The notes beneath the pieces are model-generated. The model searched no databases. It worked only from the letters and a program-made list of their open reading frames with translations, and was not told the DNA's origin. Shown here piece by piece: positions 1 through 8,903 of a DNA stretch of 10,665 nucleotides. This DNA comes from Gemmatimonadota bacterium (GTDB taxonomy: Bacteria > Gemmatimonadota > Gemmatimonadetes > Longimicrobiales > Gaopeijiaceae), in the NCBI GenBank assembly GCA_026713345.1, contig JAPOOQ010000208.1, positions 1-10,665 on the forward strand, given 5' to 3'. A program made the position numbers and the translations under genes. Position 1 is the stretch's first letter, and every line of letters begins with the position of its first letter.

Positions 1-60
1 ATGAACAGACTCAAACTGCTGGTGGCAGCCGTACTGCTCGGTCTGCCTCTCGCCGCATGT
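1..60 (+). other. Lipoprotein (type II) signal peptide
   Basis: Residues 1-5 carry Arg3 and Lys5, residues 6-17 form a Leu/Val/Ala hydrophobic core, and LAAC at 17-20 fits the lipobox. Cleavage before Cys20 and lipidation are predicted from the known motif. This stretch lies upstream of the homology with the second copy, which therefore lacks it. Confidence 0.9.
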
Positions 61-3000
61 GACGGGGGTACGAAACCCCCTCCGATGGGCGAGATCAACG
101 GCCAGGTCCTGGTCGAGAACGAGGGGATTGACGGGGTCTCCGTCACCCTGAGCAGCGGCGCCGCAACCACTACGAGCGGGGGTGGGCATTTCTCCTTCAT
201 GGACGTCGAAGGGGGCACCTACACCGTCACGATCAGCGGCTACCCGGACGATGCCAGCTTCGACGCCACCACGGCGGAAGTGACCATCGCCACCTCCGGC
301 CAGACCGCCGGCGCAAGCTTCAAGGGTTCCTGGATCCGCACCGCCACCCTCACGGGCATGGTGACCGTCGAGGGCACGGGCCTTCCGGGCATCACCGTGA
401 GCATCTCGGGGCGCGAGGAAGACCAGATGCTGACCGACGACAACGGCCAGTACACCTTCACGGGCCTGCGCGCGGGCAACTACACCGTCGAGATCACGGG
501 CTTCGATGCGACCGACGTCGCGTTCTCGGCCACGTCCAGCACCGTTGAGGTGTCAGTGGCCGGGTGGGAAGTTTGGAGCTTCGACGGCACGTTCGTGCGC
601 GAGTCCACCATCGCGGGCCAGGTCATCATCGAGGGCAACGGGCTCTCCGACGTGACCGTCAGCCTGCAGGGCATGGGCGCGGAAGAAGATGTCATGACCG
701 ACGATGGCGGCCAGTACACCTTCTCGAACCTGCGCGCCGGCGAGTACCAGCTCGCGATCAGCGGCTACGACACCAACGAATACGGCTTCTCGACGACCTC
801 GGCTACGGTCCGGGTCGAGCACGGCCGCACCGCCAACGTTCCGTTCGAGGGCATCATGCTCCGCACCGCGACCATCATGGGCCAGGTCAGCGTCGAGGGT
901 GAGGGCCTTGCGGACGTGACGGTCAGCCTGAGTGGCGAGGGCGAGAGCCTGACCACGATGACCGACAACAGCGGCCAGTACGCGTTCAGCGATCTTCCGG
1001 CCGGCAACTTCCAGGTCGGGATCAGCGGGTACGACACGGACGACTTCTCGTTCGAAGCGACCTCGAAAAACGTCGCGCTCGCGCTTGGCGAGACGGCGAC
1101 GGTTCCGTTCGAGGGCATCCTGCTCCGGACTTCCGGCATCAGCGGCCGGGTCAGCGTTGAGGGCGACGGCCTCGACAGCGTCACCGTGACGCTTTCGGGC
1201 GACGACCTCGAAGAGGACATGGAGACCATGACCGACGCGACCGGCCAGTACGCCATCGCAGGTCTGGCCGAGGGCGACTACACGGTCGCGATCTCCGGCT
1301 ACGACGACGTCTCGTACGACTTCGAGACGACCTCGATGGACGTGACGCTCGGCGACGACGACACCCAGATCGTCAACTTCATGGGGACGCACGACCGCAC
1401 GGCGAGTCTCAGCGTAATGATGTTCGTCGACGAGGCGGGCAAGAACGACGCGTACGACGACGGCGAGTCGGGATTCCCGACGCCTCAAATGCTGGCGGCG
1501 GCAGCCCAGCTCGGAGTGCCGCTGGATCTGCTGGGGCAGTTGGTAACACTGGCGGGCCCGGGAGTCCTTGACACGCAGTCCGGCACGGTAATGCGCGACG
1601 GTACGATCGTCTTCTCGGAGCTCAAGGCGGGCCAGTACCAGTTGATCGTTTCCAACATCCCGGCTGCGGCGCTGGCCGCGCTGCCGGCCCCGTTGGCAAA
1701 TGTTCTGCGGGACTACGCCTACGGCGGACCCGCCACGGGTTATCCGCAGATCATCGCAGTCGGCCAGCAGGCATCGCAGAACGTTCCGTTCGACATCACG
1801 CACACGACGGTCAACTTCGGGGTCACCCTGAAGGCCGGCGAGAACAGGGGCGCGCCGCTGCCTGGCGCCACGGTCACGCTCTACTCGGACGCGGCCGGTG
1901 AGCTCAAGATCACCGACGGCATGACCGGCGTGACCGGCGGGGCGGCAATCCGCATCGCGCGTGCAGGCACGTCCGGCAACACGGTCTACGCGGCGGTGGC
2001 AGCGCCCGAGGGCAGCTACCACACGTCCGGCATGATGCAGCCGGTGCCGTGGGATCCGAAGTATCCGGCGACCGTGGCCACCAACGCCGCCGACATCGTC
2101 AACCTGAAGGCCGACTTCTCGTTCAGCGGCGTCACGATCACGACCGACTTCGGTGGTGGCAAGGCGCTCGGCGGATGGGCGATCACCATCGGTTCCGACA
2201 AGAGCGCGGCTGCCGACACCCCGGACAAGCTCGGCGCTGACGGCTCGGAGTCGTACTCCGAGGTCGTGATGGCCGACTCGCTGCCGGTGACCTACACGGT
2301 CAAGCTTGCATCCAACCAGGACAACACGCTGGACGGTGGCGAGAGCTACAAAGCCGATTCACTGATGCACACGCACACCGGCCTTTCGCTGCCCGCCAAG
2401 ATGGACGCGGGCATGTTGCAGGCCCAGTACACGACCCAGACGCTCAAGGTGTACGTACATCACGAGCGCGACCAGGTCACGGGTTACACCGGGAACATCC
2501 TCGGCGGTGACGTAAGAAACACCGGAACGGTCGATGTGGACATCCGTCACATCGAGCGGTCGAGCGGGCGTTCCCGCGCGTTCAACCCGAACACGGAGTG
2601 GAACTCCGGCGGGGGCCGCTACTCCAACGCCAACGGCGTGGTGACCTTCCGCCGCGTGCCGGCGAACGCACAGGTCATCGTCCAGGCGAGCCTGAACGCG
2701 GACGCGGGCAACGTCAGACTCCTACGTCCCGACGAGCTTGCCACGTACACCGATGTGGCTGGCAACGGCATCGAGGGCGGCGCATTTGGCGACAACGGCG
2801 GCTACCACCACACGGTGGAGCTCTGCCCGCTGAAGCGCACGGACCCGACCGGCCAGCGGTTCGGCGATTGCGCGTCGTTCGCCTTCGTCAGCACCCATCT
2901 CGTCTACGGCCAGGTGTGGAAGCACGCCTTCTACCCGGCCTCGTCCGGCGACGGGTGGACCGAGTACGACCTGCGGCATGTGCCGGGAACATCGGTCACG

Positions 3001-6000
3001 TTGGCCCCGGTCGATGGTGAGAACCTTGCGGGTGACGGCGAAGGCTTCACGGCCGCGTCGCGAAACGCCCCAGGCGGTCTCGACGAGCGCAAGCAGTTCA
3101 GCTGGGGCCAGAAGGCTGCCGGCGTCTACAAGGTCACCCCGACGCCCGGCTGGGTGGTGCAGGTGGGGACACCTCACAACGCCGTCGCCCTGGGCAGCAG
3201 CCTCAACCCGCTCGCGGGCGATCTCCAGCTCGACGTGACGCCGACGACGGGCTTCGTCTACGGCCGCGTGACCGGCAGCGACGGTTTCGCCGTGGCAGAC
3301 GTGACCGTTCATGTCAACGGCGTTACGGTTACGACCGACGAGTTCGGCCGCTACTACGCGGAGGGCTTTGGGGCCCAGACGCGCACAATCAACCGCGTGC
3401 GGTACGTCAACAAGATCTTCGTGGAGACCAACCACGAAGGCCACAACGCCACAAACACCCTCGGCGAAGTTGACTTTGCCGCGAACACCCCGATGGAGGT
3501 CAACGTCACCATCGCTGGCTCCACCGAGACCGCCACGATCAGCGGCAAGGTCACCGCCGCCGGCACCGGTAATCCGGTCAAGGGCGCGCGGATCTGGGTG
3601 GACTACGGCAACGGCGCGACGAATCCGCAGGGCGTAAGTGCCAGGACCGGCCTGCTGACGGGCGACGACGGTACCTACTCGGCCACCGTAGTGGCGCAGC
3701 CCGCGGGTACGACGGTTGCGATCAGCGCGACGAAGTCCGACATGTCATTCACGCCGGCTTCGCACTCGGCCTCGGCCATCGAAGGATCGGCGATTTCCGG
3801 AATCGACTTCACCGGCTTCCTGAAAGCCACGATTTCGGGCAGGGTGGTTGCTGATGGCGGCGGACCCATGAGTGGGGTGACGCTGACAGCGGCGCAGGTG
3901 GGCGGATCGGCCGCCGACACCGCCGTGACCAGCGTGACCGGCACCTACAGCCTCCGTGTGCCGTTCGGCAGCTACGACGTTGAGGCTTCGAAGGACGGCT
4001 ACAACTTCGCCCCGGCGAGCCAGCGCGTGAACGTCGGACCGGGCGAGAGCAAGCCGATCGACGACTTCCAGGCGACGGCCATATCGTCGGACGCCATGCT
4101 GAGCGCGCTGAGCCTCAGCGCCGGAGACCTGAGCCCAACGTTCGTGGGCGATGTCTTCGCGTACACGGCCAGCGTCGGCAACGATGTCGAGTCGACCACC
4201 GTGACGGCGACGGCGAACGACGCCGGAGCCGGAGTCGCCATCAGTCCGGACGACGCTGACGACGCCACGGACGGGCACCAGATCGATCTCGACGTGGGTG
4301 ACAACGAGATCACCGTAACGGTGACCGCCGCCAACGGCGGGACAGCGGATTACACGGTGACCGTGACCCGGGCAGCCTCGTCGGATAACTCGCTGAGCGC
4401 ACTGAGCCTGAGCGATGTCACTCTGACGCCGGCGTTCGCCAGCGATGTCTTCGCGTACACGGCAGATGTCGCCAACGAGATCGCGTCAACCACCGTGGAG
4501 GCGACGGCCAACGACGCAGACAACGCGAGCGTCAGCATTGCACCCGCGGACGCCAGCATGCTCGAAATGGGGCATCAGGTCAATCTTGACGTGGGCGACA
4601 ATGTCATCACCGTGACGGTAACGGCTGCAGATGGGACCACGCAGGACTACACGGTGACCGTGACGCGGCCCATTTCGACGGACGCGACGCTGAGCGCGCT
4701 GAGCCTGGACGGCATCACGTTCAGTCCGATGTTCGCCAGCGGCACAACGGCGTACACCGCGACAGCCGGGTACGATGACGCAGAGACCACGGTCGACGCG
4801 ACGGCAAGCCACAGCGCGGCCACCATGGCCATCGTTCCCGCCGACGCCGACGCAACAGCGGATGGGCACCAGGTCGCACTGTCTGTTGGCTCCAACGTCA
4901 TCACCGTGAGGGTCACTGCCGAGGATGGTACCACCCAGCAGGACTACACGGTCTCGGTGACGCGGGACGGCGCTCCCTCGTCGGACGCGACGCTGAGCGC
5001 GCTGACCCTGAGTGGAGTGGACCTGACCTTCGACCCAGCCACAACGGACTACACTGCGAGCGTCGGCAACGATGTCGACGAGACGACTGTGACGGCGCTA
5101 CAGACCCACAGCTCGGCCAGCGTCGCCATCAGTCCGGCGGACGCTGACGCCGACGCAGCGAACGGGCACCAGGTCGCCCTCGGCGTGGGTGACACCGAAA
5201 TCACCGTGACGGTAAGGGCCGAAAATGGGGCCGAGGAGGAATACACGGTGACGGTGACTCGGGCCATGTCGTCGGATGCGACGCTAGGGGAGGTGACGGT
5301 GAACGGCGGCATGCCACTCGAGCCCGACGCCAGCGGCAACTACGCCGCCGAGGTGGAGTACGAGATCGCCGTGGCGACGATCGTCACGAACGCGAACAGT
5401 AGCGCGGCCAGTGTGGTCATCGTTCCGGACGACGCGGATGACGCGGCGGATGGGCACCAGGTCGCTCTGAATGTCGGCGATAATGCGATCTCTGTGGTGG
5501 TTTACGCACAGGACGGGACCCGGGCGGACTACACGGTCACGGTTACGAGGGCGGCGGCGGACGTGTCGCTGAGCGAACTCACCGTGGACGAGACACCCCT
5601 TACGCCCGACGGGGACGGCAACTACGCGACCGAAGTGGCATACAACGTAAACAACAACTCCGCGGTGGTGACGATCGCCGCGACGGCCACGGATGAGGCC
5701 GGCGGTGCCACGGTGGCCTACAGCGGCACCGACGCCGACGACATGACGGATGGGCATCAGGTCGCCTTGGCCGTCGGCCCCAACGTGACCACGGTTACGG
5801 TCACGGCCGCGGACGGGTCGACGACAGCCGACTACGACGTGACGATCACCCGCGCGGCGGACGCGTCGCTGAGGTCGCTCACCGTGAACGACGAACCGGT
5901 CGATCCTGACGGAAACGGCGACTACGTCCACAGTGTCGCGTTCTCCGATGTAGACGTGACTGTGGTCGCGATGGCTTCGGATCCGGCTGCCACGGTGAGC

Positions 6001-7821
6001 TACAGTTTCGACAACGACGAAAACACGCCGGGTATGCAGTGGCTTGACTTGGACGTCGGCCCAATGAATTTCGCCACGGTGACGGTCACGGCCGCGGACG
6101 GGTCGACAGCCGACTACGACGTGACGATCACCCGCGCGGCGGACGCGTCGCTGAGCGAACTCACCGTGAACGAAACGGCCCTTACGGCCGACGCGGACGA
6201 CAACTATGCGACCGCGGTGGCAAACGACGTCGACATGGCGACGATCGCCGCGACGGCCACGGATGAGGCCGGCGGCGCCACGGTGGCCTACAGCGGCACC
6301 GACGCCGACGACATGACAGATGGGCACCAGGTCGCTCTGGAAGTCGGCGCCAACATGTTTACGGTGACGGTCACAGCCAGCGACGGAGGGTCGCAGGACT
6401 ACGCCTTGACGGTGACCCGCGGGGACCCCTCGCCCGCAATCCTCATCTCGCCGAGCGAACTGTCAATGGGCGAAGGCGAGGAGGCTACCTACATGATCAG
6501 GCTGGCCACCGAGCCAAAGGCTGACGTGACGGTGGACATCACCAGCGCCGATGGTACCATCTCGATCGACGGTACCGGGGACCTCAGCCTGAGTACACTC
6601 TCCAGGACGTTCACGCCGTCCAACTGGGACAGAGCCCAGGATGTGACAGTCACGGCTGTCGAGGACGACACCGACTTTGACCCCGGGGAGTTCACGCTGA
6701 CCCACACGCCCACAAGTAGCGATGCGGACTACGGGACGGCGGAGGACCTCTCGGTTGCTGTCACTGATGACGACGCGACTGGCGCTGCGGTGACGGTGAG
6801 TGCGCTCACCCCAGACCCAATTCCCGAGGGTGACGAAGGTACCTTCACGGTGGTGTTGGGCGCGGTGCCGTTGGGCGATGTCACAATAGCGATCACGGCG
6901 CAGGACGGTCGCGACGACGATGTCACCGTGTCAGACGCCGAATTGACGTTCACGACGGAAGACTGGGATCAGGAGCAGACAGTAACCGTTACGGCCGATG
7001 ATGACGATTTCGACACCGACGTGGATGCCGTGGTTCTGGCAATCGTGGCGAGCGGCGGCGGCTACGACGACATCGTGGGCGACGGCGACAACGCCAATGA
7101 CGTTACCGTGAACATCACGGACGACGACGATTCCAACATCATGGTGTCGCCGGCCGCTCAGCAGGTGCTGGAAGGCGGGCAGGCCACGTTCAACGTCAAG
7201 TTGGCCAGCAATCCGGGAGGTACCGTCAACTTCACGGTAACATCCGCCACCCCTGCTACGGCGGCTCCTTCGAGCCCCTTCCTGACCTTCGACGAGAACA
7301 ACTGGGAGATGGACCAGCAGGTTACGGTTATGTCAACAGACAACGAGGAAGAGGCCATCGGCGGTACTAGCAACGTGGCAATCACTGTCGCCGTCGTTGC
7401 ATCGGCGAACGAGAACGGCTACGCCTCGGACTCGGAAGTCCCCGATGCCATCCACACGCTGACGGTGGTTGATGACGAAACCGCCCAGATGATGCTGAGC
7501 GCGTCAGTGCTCGAAATCGAGCAGGGCGCATCCGCATCCTACACCGTTAGGCTGACCATGGCGCCGGCTTCCGGCGAGACCGTGACGGTAAGGGTGACTC
7601 CTGGCGCAGTGGGCCTCAACATCAACCCAGCCGTGATCACCTTCACCGACGCTGATTGGGAAACCCCCAAGCAGATTGACATCACGGCGCTCGATACCGG
7701 GAGCGAGAGTGAAGCCAGTATCACCGTGACGAACGCCGCGACCAGTAGTGACACCACTGACGGCGAGTACGCCGACGGCGCGACGTCTACGGTGTCGGTC
7801 ACGGTCCCGGCGGCAAGCTAA
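1..7821 (+). CDS. Giant multi-repeat surface lipoprotein (adhesin-like)
   Basis: This 2,606-aa protein starts with a short basic stretch, a hydrophobic core and a lipobox (LAAC, Cys20), so it should be exported and lipid-anchored. Asp21 at +2 is an inner-membrane retention signal in E. coli but may not be in this host. Layout by residue: five CarboxypepD_reg/SdrD-B-like repeats (30-468); a less recognisable central region (469-1085) rich in small beta motifs; three more regulatory-like units (about 1086-1175, 1178-1275, 1276-1360); eight cadherin-like beta-sandwich repeats (1361-2140); four Calx-beta-like repeats (2146-2606). Besides Cys20 I see only Cys942 and Cys957, a possible disulfide. 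There is no visible enzyme motif, sorting signal or C-terminal membrane segment. The protein is very rich in Asp and Thr, suggesting Ca2+-stabilised stalk modules. A role in adhesion or surface display is inferred. The ATG is the first base of the window, so its ribosome binding site cannot be seen. Confidence 0.93.
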   Translation: MNRLKLLVAAVLLGLPLAACDGGTKPPPMGEINGQVLVENEGIDGVSVTLSSGAATTTSGGGHFSFMDVEGGTYTVTISGYPDDASFDATTAEVTIATSGQTAGASFKGSWIRTATLTGMVTVEGTGLPGITVSISGREEDQMLTDDNGQYTFTGLRAGNYTVEITGFDATDVAFSATSSTVEVSVAGWEVWSFDGTFVRESTIAGQVIIEGNGLSDVTVSLQGMGAEEDVMTDDGGQYTFSNLRAGEYQLAISGYDTNEYGFSTTSATVRVEHGRTANVPFEGIMLRTATIMGQVSVEGEGLADVTVSLSGEGESLTTMTDNSGQYAFSDLPAGNFQVGISGYDTDDFSFEATSKNVALALGETATVPFEGILLRTSGISGRVSVEGDGLDSVTVTLSGDDLEEDMETMTDATGQYAIAGLAEGDYTVAISGYDDVSYDFETTSMDVTLGDDDTQIVNFMGTHDRTASLSVMMFVDEAGKNDAYDDGESGFPTPQMLAAAAQLGVPLDLLGQLVTLAGPGVLDTQSGTVMRDGTIVFSELKAGQYQLIVSNIPAAALAALPAPLANVLRDYAYGGPATGYPQIIAVGQQASQNVPFDITHTTVNFGVTLKAGENRGAPLPGATVTLYSDAAGELKITDGMTGVTGGAAIRIARAGTSGNTVYAAVAAPEGSYHTSGMMQPVPWDPKYPATVATNAADIVNLKADFSFSGVTITTDFGGGKALGGWAITIGSDKSAAADTPDKLGADGSESYSEVVMADSLPVTYTVKLASNQDNTLDGGESYKADSLMHTHTGLSLPAKMDAGMLQAQYTTQTLKVYVHHERDQVTGYTGNILGGDVRNTGTVDVDIRHIERSSGRSRAFNPNTEWNSGGGRYSNANGVVTFRRVPANAQVIVQASLNADAGNVRLLRPDELATYTDVAGNGIEGGAFGDNGGYHHTVELCPLKRTDPTGQRFGDCASFAFVSTHLVYGQVWKHAFYPASSGDGWTEYDLRHVPGTSVTLAPVDGENLAGDGEGFTAASRNAPGGLDERKQFSWGQKAAGVYKVTPTPGWVVQVGTPHNAVALGSSLNPLAGDLQLDVTPTTGFVYGRVTGSDGFAVADVTVHVNGVTVTTDEFGRYYAEGFGAQTRTINRVRYVNKIFVETNHEGHNATNTLGEVDFAANTPMEVNVTIAGSTETATISGKVTAAGTGNPVKGARIWVDYGNGATNPQGVSARTGLLTGDDGTYSATVVAQPAGTTVAISATKSDMSFTPASHSASAIEGSAISGIDFTGFLKATISGRVVADGGGPMSGVTLTAAQVGGSAADTAVTSVTGTYSLRVPFGSYDVEASKDGYNFAPASQRVNVGPGESKPIDDFQATAISSDAMLSALSLSAGDLSPTFVGDVFAYTASVGNDVESTTVTATANDAGAGVAISPDDADDATDGHQIDLDVGDNEITVTVTAANGGTADYTVTVTRAASSDNSLSALSLSDVTLTPAFASDVFAYTADVANEIASTTVEATANDADNASVSIAPADASMLEMGHQVNLDVGDNVITVTVTAADGTTQDYTVTVTRPISTDATLSALSLDGITFSPMFASGTTAYTATAGYDDAETTVDATASHSAATMAIVPADADATADGHQVALSVGSNVITVRVTAEDGTTQQDYTVSVTRDGAPSSDATLSALTLSGVDLTFDPATTDYTASVGNDVDETTVTALQTHSSASVAISPADADADAANGHQVALGVGDTEITVTVRAENGAEEEYTVTVTRAMSSDATLGEVTVNGGMPLEPDASGNYAAEVEYEIAVATIVTNANSSAASVVIVPDDADDAADGHQVALNVGDNAISVVVYAQDGTRADYTVTVTRAAADVSLSELTVDETPLTPDGDGNYATEVAYNVNNNSAVVTIAATATDEAGGATVAYSGTDADDMTDGHQVALAVGPNVTTVTVTAADGSTTADYDVTITRAADASLRSLTVNDEPVDPDGNGDYVHSVAFSDVDVTVVAMASDPAATVSYSFDNDENTPGMQWLDLDVGPMNFATVTVTAADGSTADYDVTITRAADASLSELTVNETALTADADDNYATAVANDVDMATIAATATDEAGGATVAYSGTDADDMTDGHQVALEVGANMFTVTVTASDGGSQDYALTVTRGDPSPAILISPSELSMGEGEEATYMIRLATEPKADVTVDITSADGTISIDGTGDLSLSTLSRTFTPSNWDRAQDVTVTAVEDDTDFDPGEFTLTHTPTSSDADYGTAEDLSVAVTDDDATGAAVTVSALTPDPIPEGDEGTFTVVLGAVPLGDVTIAITAQDGRDDDVTVSDAELTFTTEDWDQEQTVTVTADDDDFDTDVDAVVLAIVASGGGYDDIVGDGDNANDVTVNITDDDDSNIMVSPAAQQVLEGGQATFNVKLASNPGGTVNFTVTSATPATAAPSSPFLTFDENNWEMDQQVTVMSTDNEEEAIGGTSNVAITVAVVASANENGYASDSEVPDAIHTLTVVDDETAQMMLSASVLEIEQGASASYTVRLTMAPASGETVTVRVTPGAVGLNINPAVITFTDADWETPKQIDITALDTGSESEASITVTNAATSSDTTDGEYADGATSTVSVTVPAAS
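88..1404 (+). repeat. Five tandem ~87-aa regulatory-like beta-sandwich repeats
   Basis: Equivalent glycines of the opening G-x-V strand fall at residues 34, 119, 206, 294 and 382, a period of 85-88 aa. Each unit has the pattern G-x-V-x-V-E-G-x-G-L-x-x-V-T-V-x-L-S-G, then T-D-x-x-G-Q-Y-x-F (G-G-H-F in unit 1), x-x-L-x-x-G-x-Y, I-S-G-Y-D and a closing F-x-G. This is typical of carboxypeptidase regulatory-like or SdrD-B folds. Unit 1 is the most divergent and is the part duplicated at 10362. Confidence 0.85.
131..161 (+). repeat. 31-bp perfect direct repeat, left copy (possible att core)
   Basis: This stretch is identical to 10362-10392 and begins at the second base of codon 44 of the lipoprotein gene. 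It contains GGGT (134-137) and ACCC (145-148) as inverted arms around a 7-base spacer, which resembles a tyrosine-recombinase core, although 4-bp arms are weak evidence. Homology to the right copy continues past it at lower identity; none is seen to its left. An att role is inferred. Confidence 0.5.
4081..6420 (+). repeat. Eight cadherin-like beta-sandwich repeats
   Basis: Units begin near residues 1362, 1460, 1559, 1660, 1757, 1853, 1953 and 2047, each 92-101 aa. Each opens with D-x-x-L-S-x-L-[ST]-[LV], has a Y-x-x-x-V strand, D-G-H-Q-V-x-L-x-V-G, and ends with V-T-V-T-A-x-D-G-x-x-x-x-Y-x-V-T-V-T-R. This matches the cadherin-like beta-sandwich family (PF12733 as I know it). Unit 7 replaces the D-G-H-Q segment with P-G-M-Q-W. 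Units 6 to 8 share nearly identical DNA blocks, so the array has changed recently. Confidence 0.85.
5671..6336 (+). repeat. Recently duplicated blocks inside the cadherin-like array
   Basis: Block A (5671-5766) recurs at 6241-6336, 570 bases later, with 4 mismatches in 96, all silent. Block B (5791-5870) recurs at 6076-6152 with one early mismatch and one 3-base codon gain or loss. The other units are far more diverged, so this points to a recent duplication of units or local gene conversion. The spacing of 570 bases equals two units. Confidence 0.85.
6436..7818 (+). repeat. Four Calx-beta-like repeats at the lipoprotein C-terminus
   Basis: Units cover roughly residues 2146-2258, 2261-2376, 2380-2492 and 2496-2606. 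Each has an opening strand, E-G or E-Q-G, a Y/F-x-V-x-L strand, then L/I-T-F-x-x-x-[ND]-W-x-x-x-Q or K-Q with V-T-V. The first three close with an acidic V-x-D-D-[DE] motif. This is the pattern of Calx-beta and related calcium-binding beta sandwiches. The last unit ends in V-T-V-P-A-A-S at the stop, with no anchor or sorting tail after it. Confidence 0.75.
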
Positions 7822-7901
7822 CCCGGAGAGGACAGTAGAAATGCGGTTGGCGGCTGACCGCTGAGATGGAAGGCAAACAACAGCCGTAGCAGTAGGGGAT
7901 C

Positions 7902-7931
7902 GCCCCCGTCCGGTTCGCCGGGCGGGGGCTT
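7902..7931 (+). terminator. Strong GC hairpin with TTCG loop after the lipoprotein gene
   Basis: Bases 7902-7913 pair with 7918-7929 over 12 bp (one G-U pair) around a TTCG loop, 80 bases after the stop. Only two T residues follow, so it is not a textbook rho-independent terminator, but the stem is very stable. It separates the lipoprotein gene from the next gene. Confidence 0.72.
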
Positions 7932-8014
7932 CCCCGTTCACGGAGGTGTTGCAAGACAGGAGTGCAGAGTACCGGTGAGATCTCGATCGCTGGCAAGGAC
8001 GAAGGGGCACGGAC

Positions 8015-8842
8015 GTGACCTGGAGTGACCTGCGCGAAGTGGCGGTGATCGAATGCCTGACCACGGGCCACAACGTGAAGCTGGACCGGATCCTGTGGTT
8101 GGCTGTGGTCTTGCTGGATCTGCAGAGTGACGACGATTCGGGGCCCGCCGTGTTCGAGGCCCTTTTGGACCCGAGGATCCCTGTCCCGGCCGAAGCGACG
8201 CTCATTCACGGCGTCACAGCCGTGCATGTGGCGGGTCAGAGGCACTTCGGGCAGATTGCACAGGAGGTGCGGGACCTGATCGGCGACCGCCCGGTGGTCG
8301 GATTCAACGTCCAGTACGCCGCGGGGTTCCTGGACGCCGAGATGGGCCGACATGGTGAGAAGACCTTCTACGGGGCCACCACGCACGATATTCAGGCTGT
8401 TCTCCGCGACGCATGGGGATACCGGCCTACTCTGTCCAACGCCGTCACTCGGCTTGGGATCAGGCGGGAAGAAGGTTCGAGAGCGGTGAGCGATGCGGTC
8501 GCCACCGCCCGCCTGGCCAGAATCCTCGCAAGCATGCCTCTCGACACCCTCGCGAACCTGCCGGGTGACCGCTGGGTCGACGAGGATGGTGACCACGGCG
8601 CCGCGCCGGCGACAAGATCCCAACTGGCTACCATCAGACACCTGGGCGGGGACCCTGGAAGGGTCAAGAGCACACGACAGGGTGACAAGATGATCGACGC
8701 ACTCAGGCGGGGCATGCGGGAGAAGACGTCTGCCATGGGTGAGAACTCGGCGGAGTCCACGGGAGCGAGCATTCCCCGAATCGAAGGGGTGTGGTTGGTG
8801 GCCGTGGTACTGGCTGCGATTGCGGCGTGGTTCTTCCTGTAG
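8015..8842 (+). CDS. DnaQ-fold exonuclease-like protein, catalytic residues lost, tail-anchored
   Basis: This 275-aa protein uses a GTG start, chosen because GAAGGGG (8001-8007) lies 7 bases upstream. Residues 8-171 read as a DnaQ/DEDDh exonuclease domain: Exo I region V-I-E-C-L-T-T-G (11-18), the family-typical L-I-H-G-V-T (63-68), Exo II region V-G-F-N-V-Q-Y-A (95-102) and Exo III region S-R-A-V-S-D-A (155-161). Against the usual D-x-E-T-T-G, H-N-x-x-F-D and H-x-A-x-x-D-A, the first Asp is Glu13, the Glu is Leu15, the second Asp is Ala102 and the His is Ser155. Only Asp160 is kept, so nuclease activity is unlikely. Residues 199-231 (A-T-x-x-Q-L ... L-G-G-D ... I-D-A-L) look like a small helical motif found in other DNA-related proteins; I am unsure of it. 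Residues 258-275 form a C-terminal hydrophobic helix ending at the stop, consistent with a tail anchor. A nucleic-acid-binding or scaffold role at the membrane is speculative. Confidence 0.82.
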   Translation: MTWSDLREVAVIECLTTGHNVKLDRILWLAVVLLDLQSDDDSGPAVFEALLDPRIPVPAEATLIHGVTAVHVAGQRHFGQIAQEVRDLIGDRPVVGFNVQYAAGFLDAEMGRHGEKTFYGATTHDIQAVLRDAWGYRPTLSNAVTRLGIRREEGSRAVSDAVATARLARILASMPLDTLANLPGDRWVDEDGDHGAAPATRSQLATIRHLGGDPGRVKSTRQGDKMIDALRRGMREKTSAMGENSAESTGASIPRIEGVWLVAVVLAAIAAWFFL

Positions 8843-8855
8843 GTCCCGGCAGGTA

Positions 8856-8884
8856 GGCGCCGTTTCCGGTTCCTGGCCGGCGTC
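8856..8884 (+). terminator. Weak hairpin after the DnaQ-like gene
   Basis: GGCGCCG (8856-8862) can pair with CGGCGTC (8878-8884), including one G-U pair, around a 15-base loop, 14 bases past the stop codon. No T tract follows. It may be a weak terminator or simply GC-rich sequence. Confidence 0.3.
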
Positions 8885-8903
8885 TCCCACACAGTTGCCC
8901 CAC

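Noticed and set aside
553..2022. Long open frames on the opposite strand across the lipoprotein gene, up to several hundred codons
   Set aside because: They mirror the strong GC third-position bias of the + strand gene, have Arg/Val/Asp-rich low-complexity translations, no ribosome binding sites and no family motif.
88..7818. CRISPR array or VNTR reading of the repeats
   Set aside because: The repeats are in-frame protein domains of 85-115 codons with diverged DNA, not short identical repeats with spacers.
7841..7889. Two tiny frames (ATG 7841 and ATG 7866, 7 codons each) just after the lipoprotein stop, the first after GGAGAG
   Set aside because: Too short to support; no recognisable peptide and no sign that they are a leader peptide for the downstream gene.
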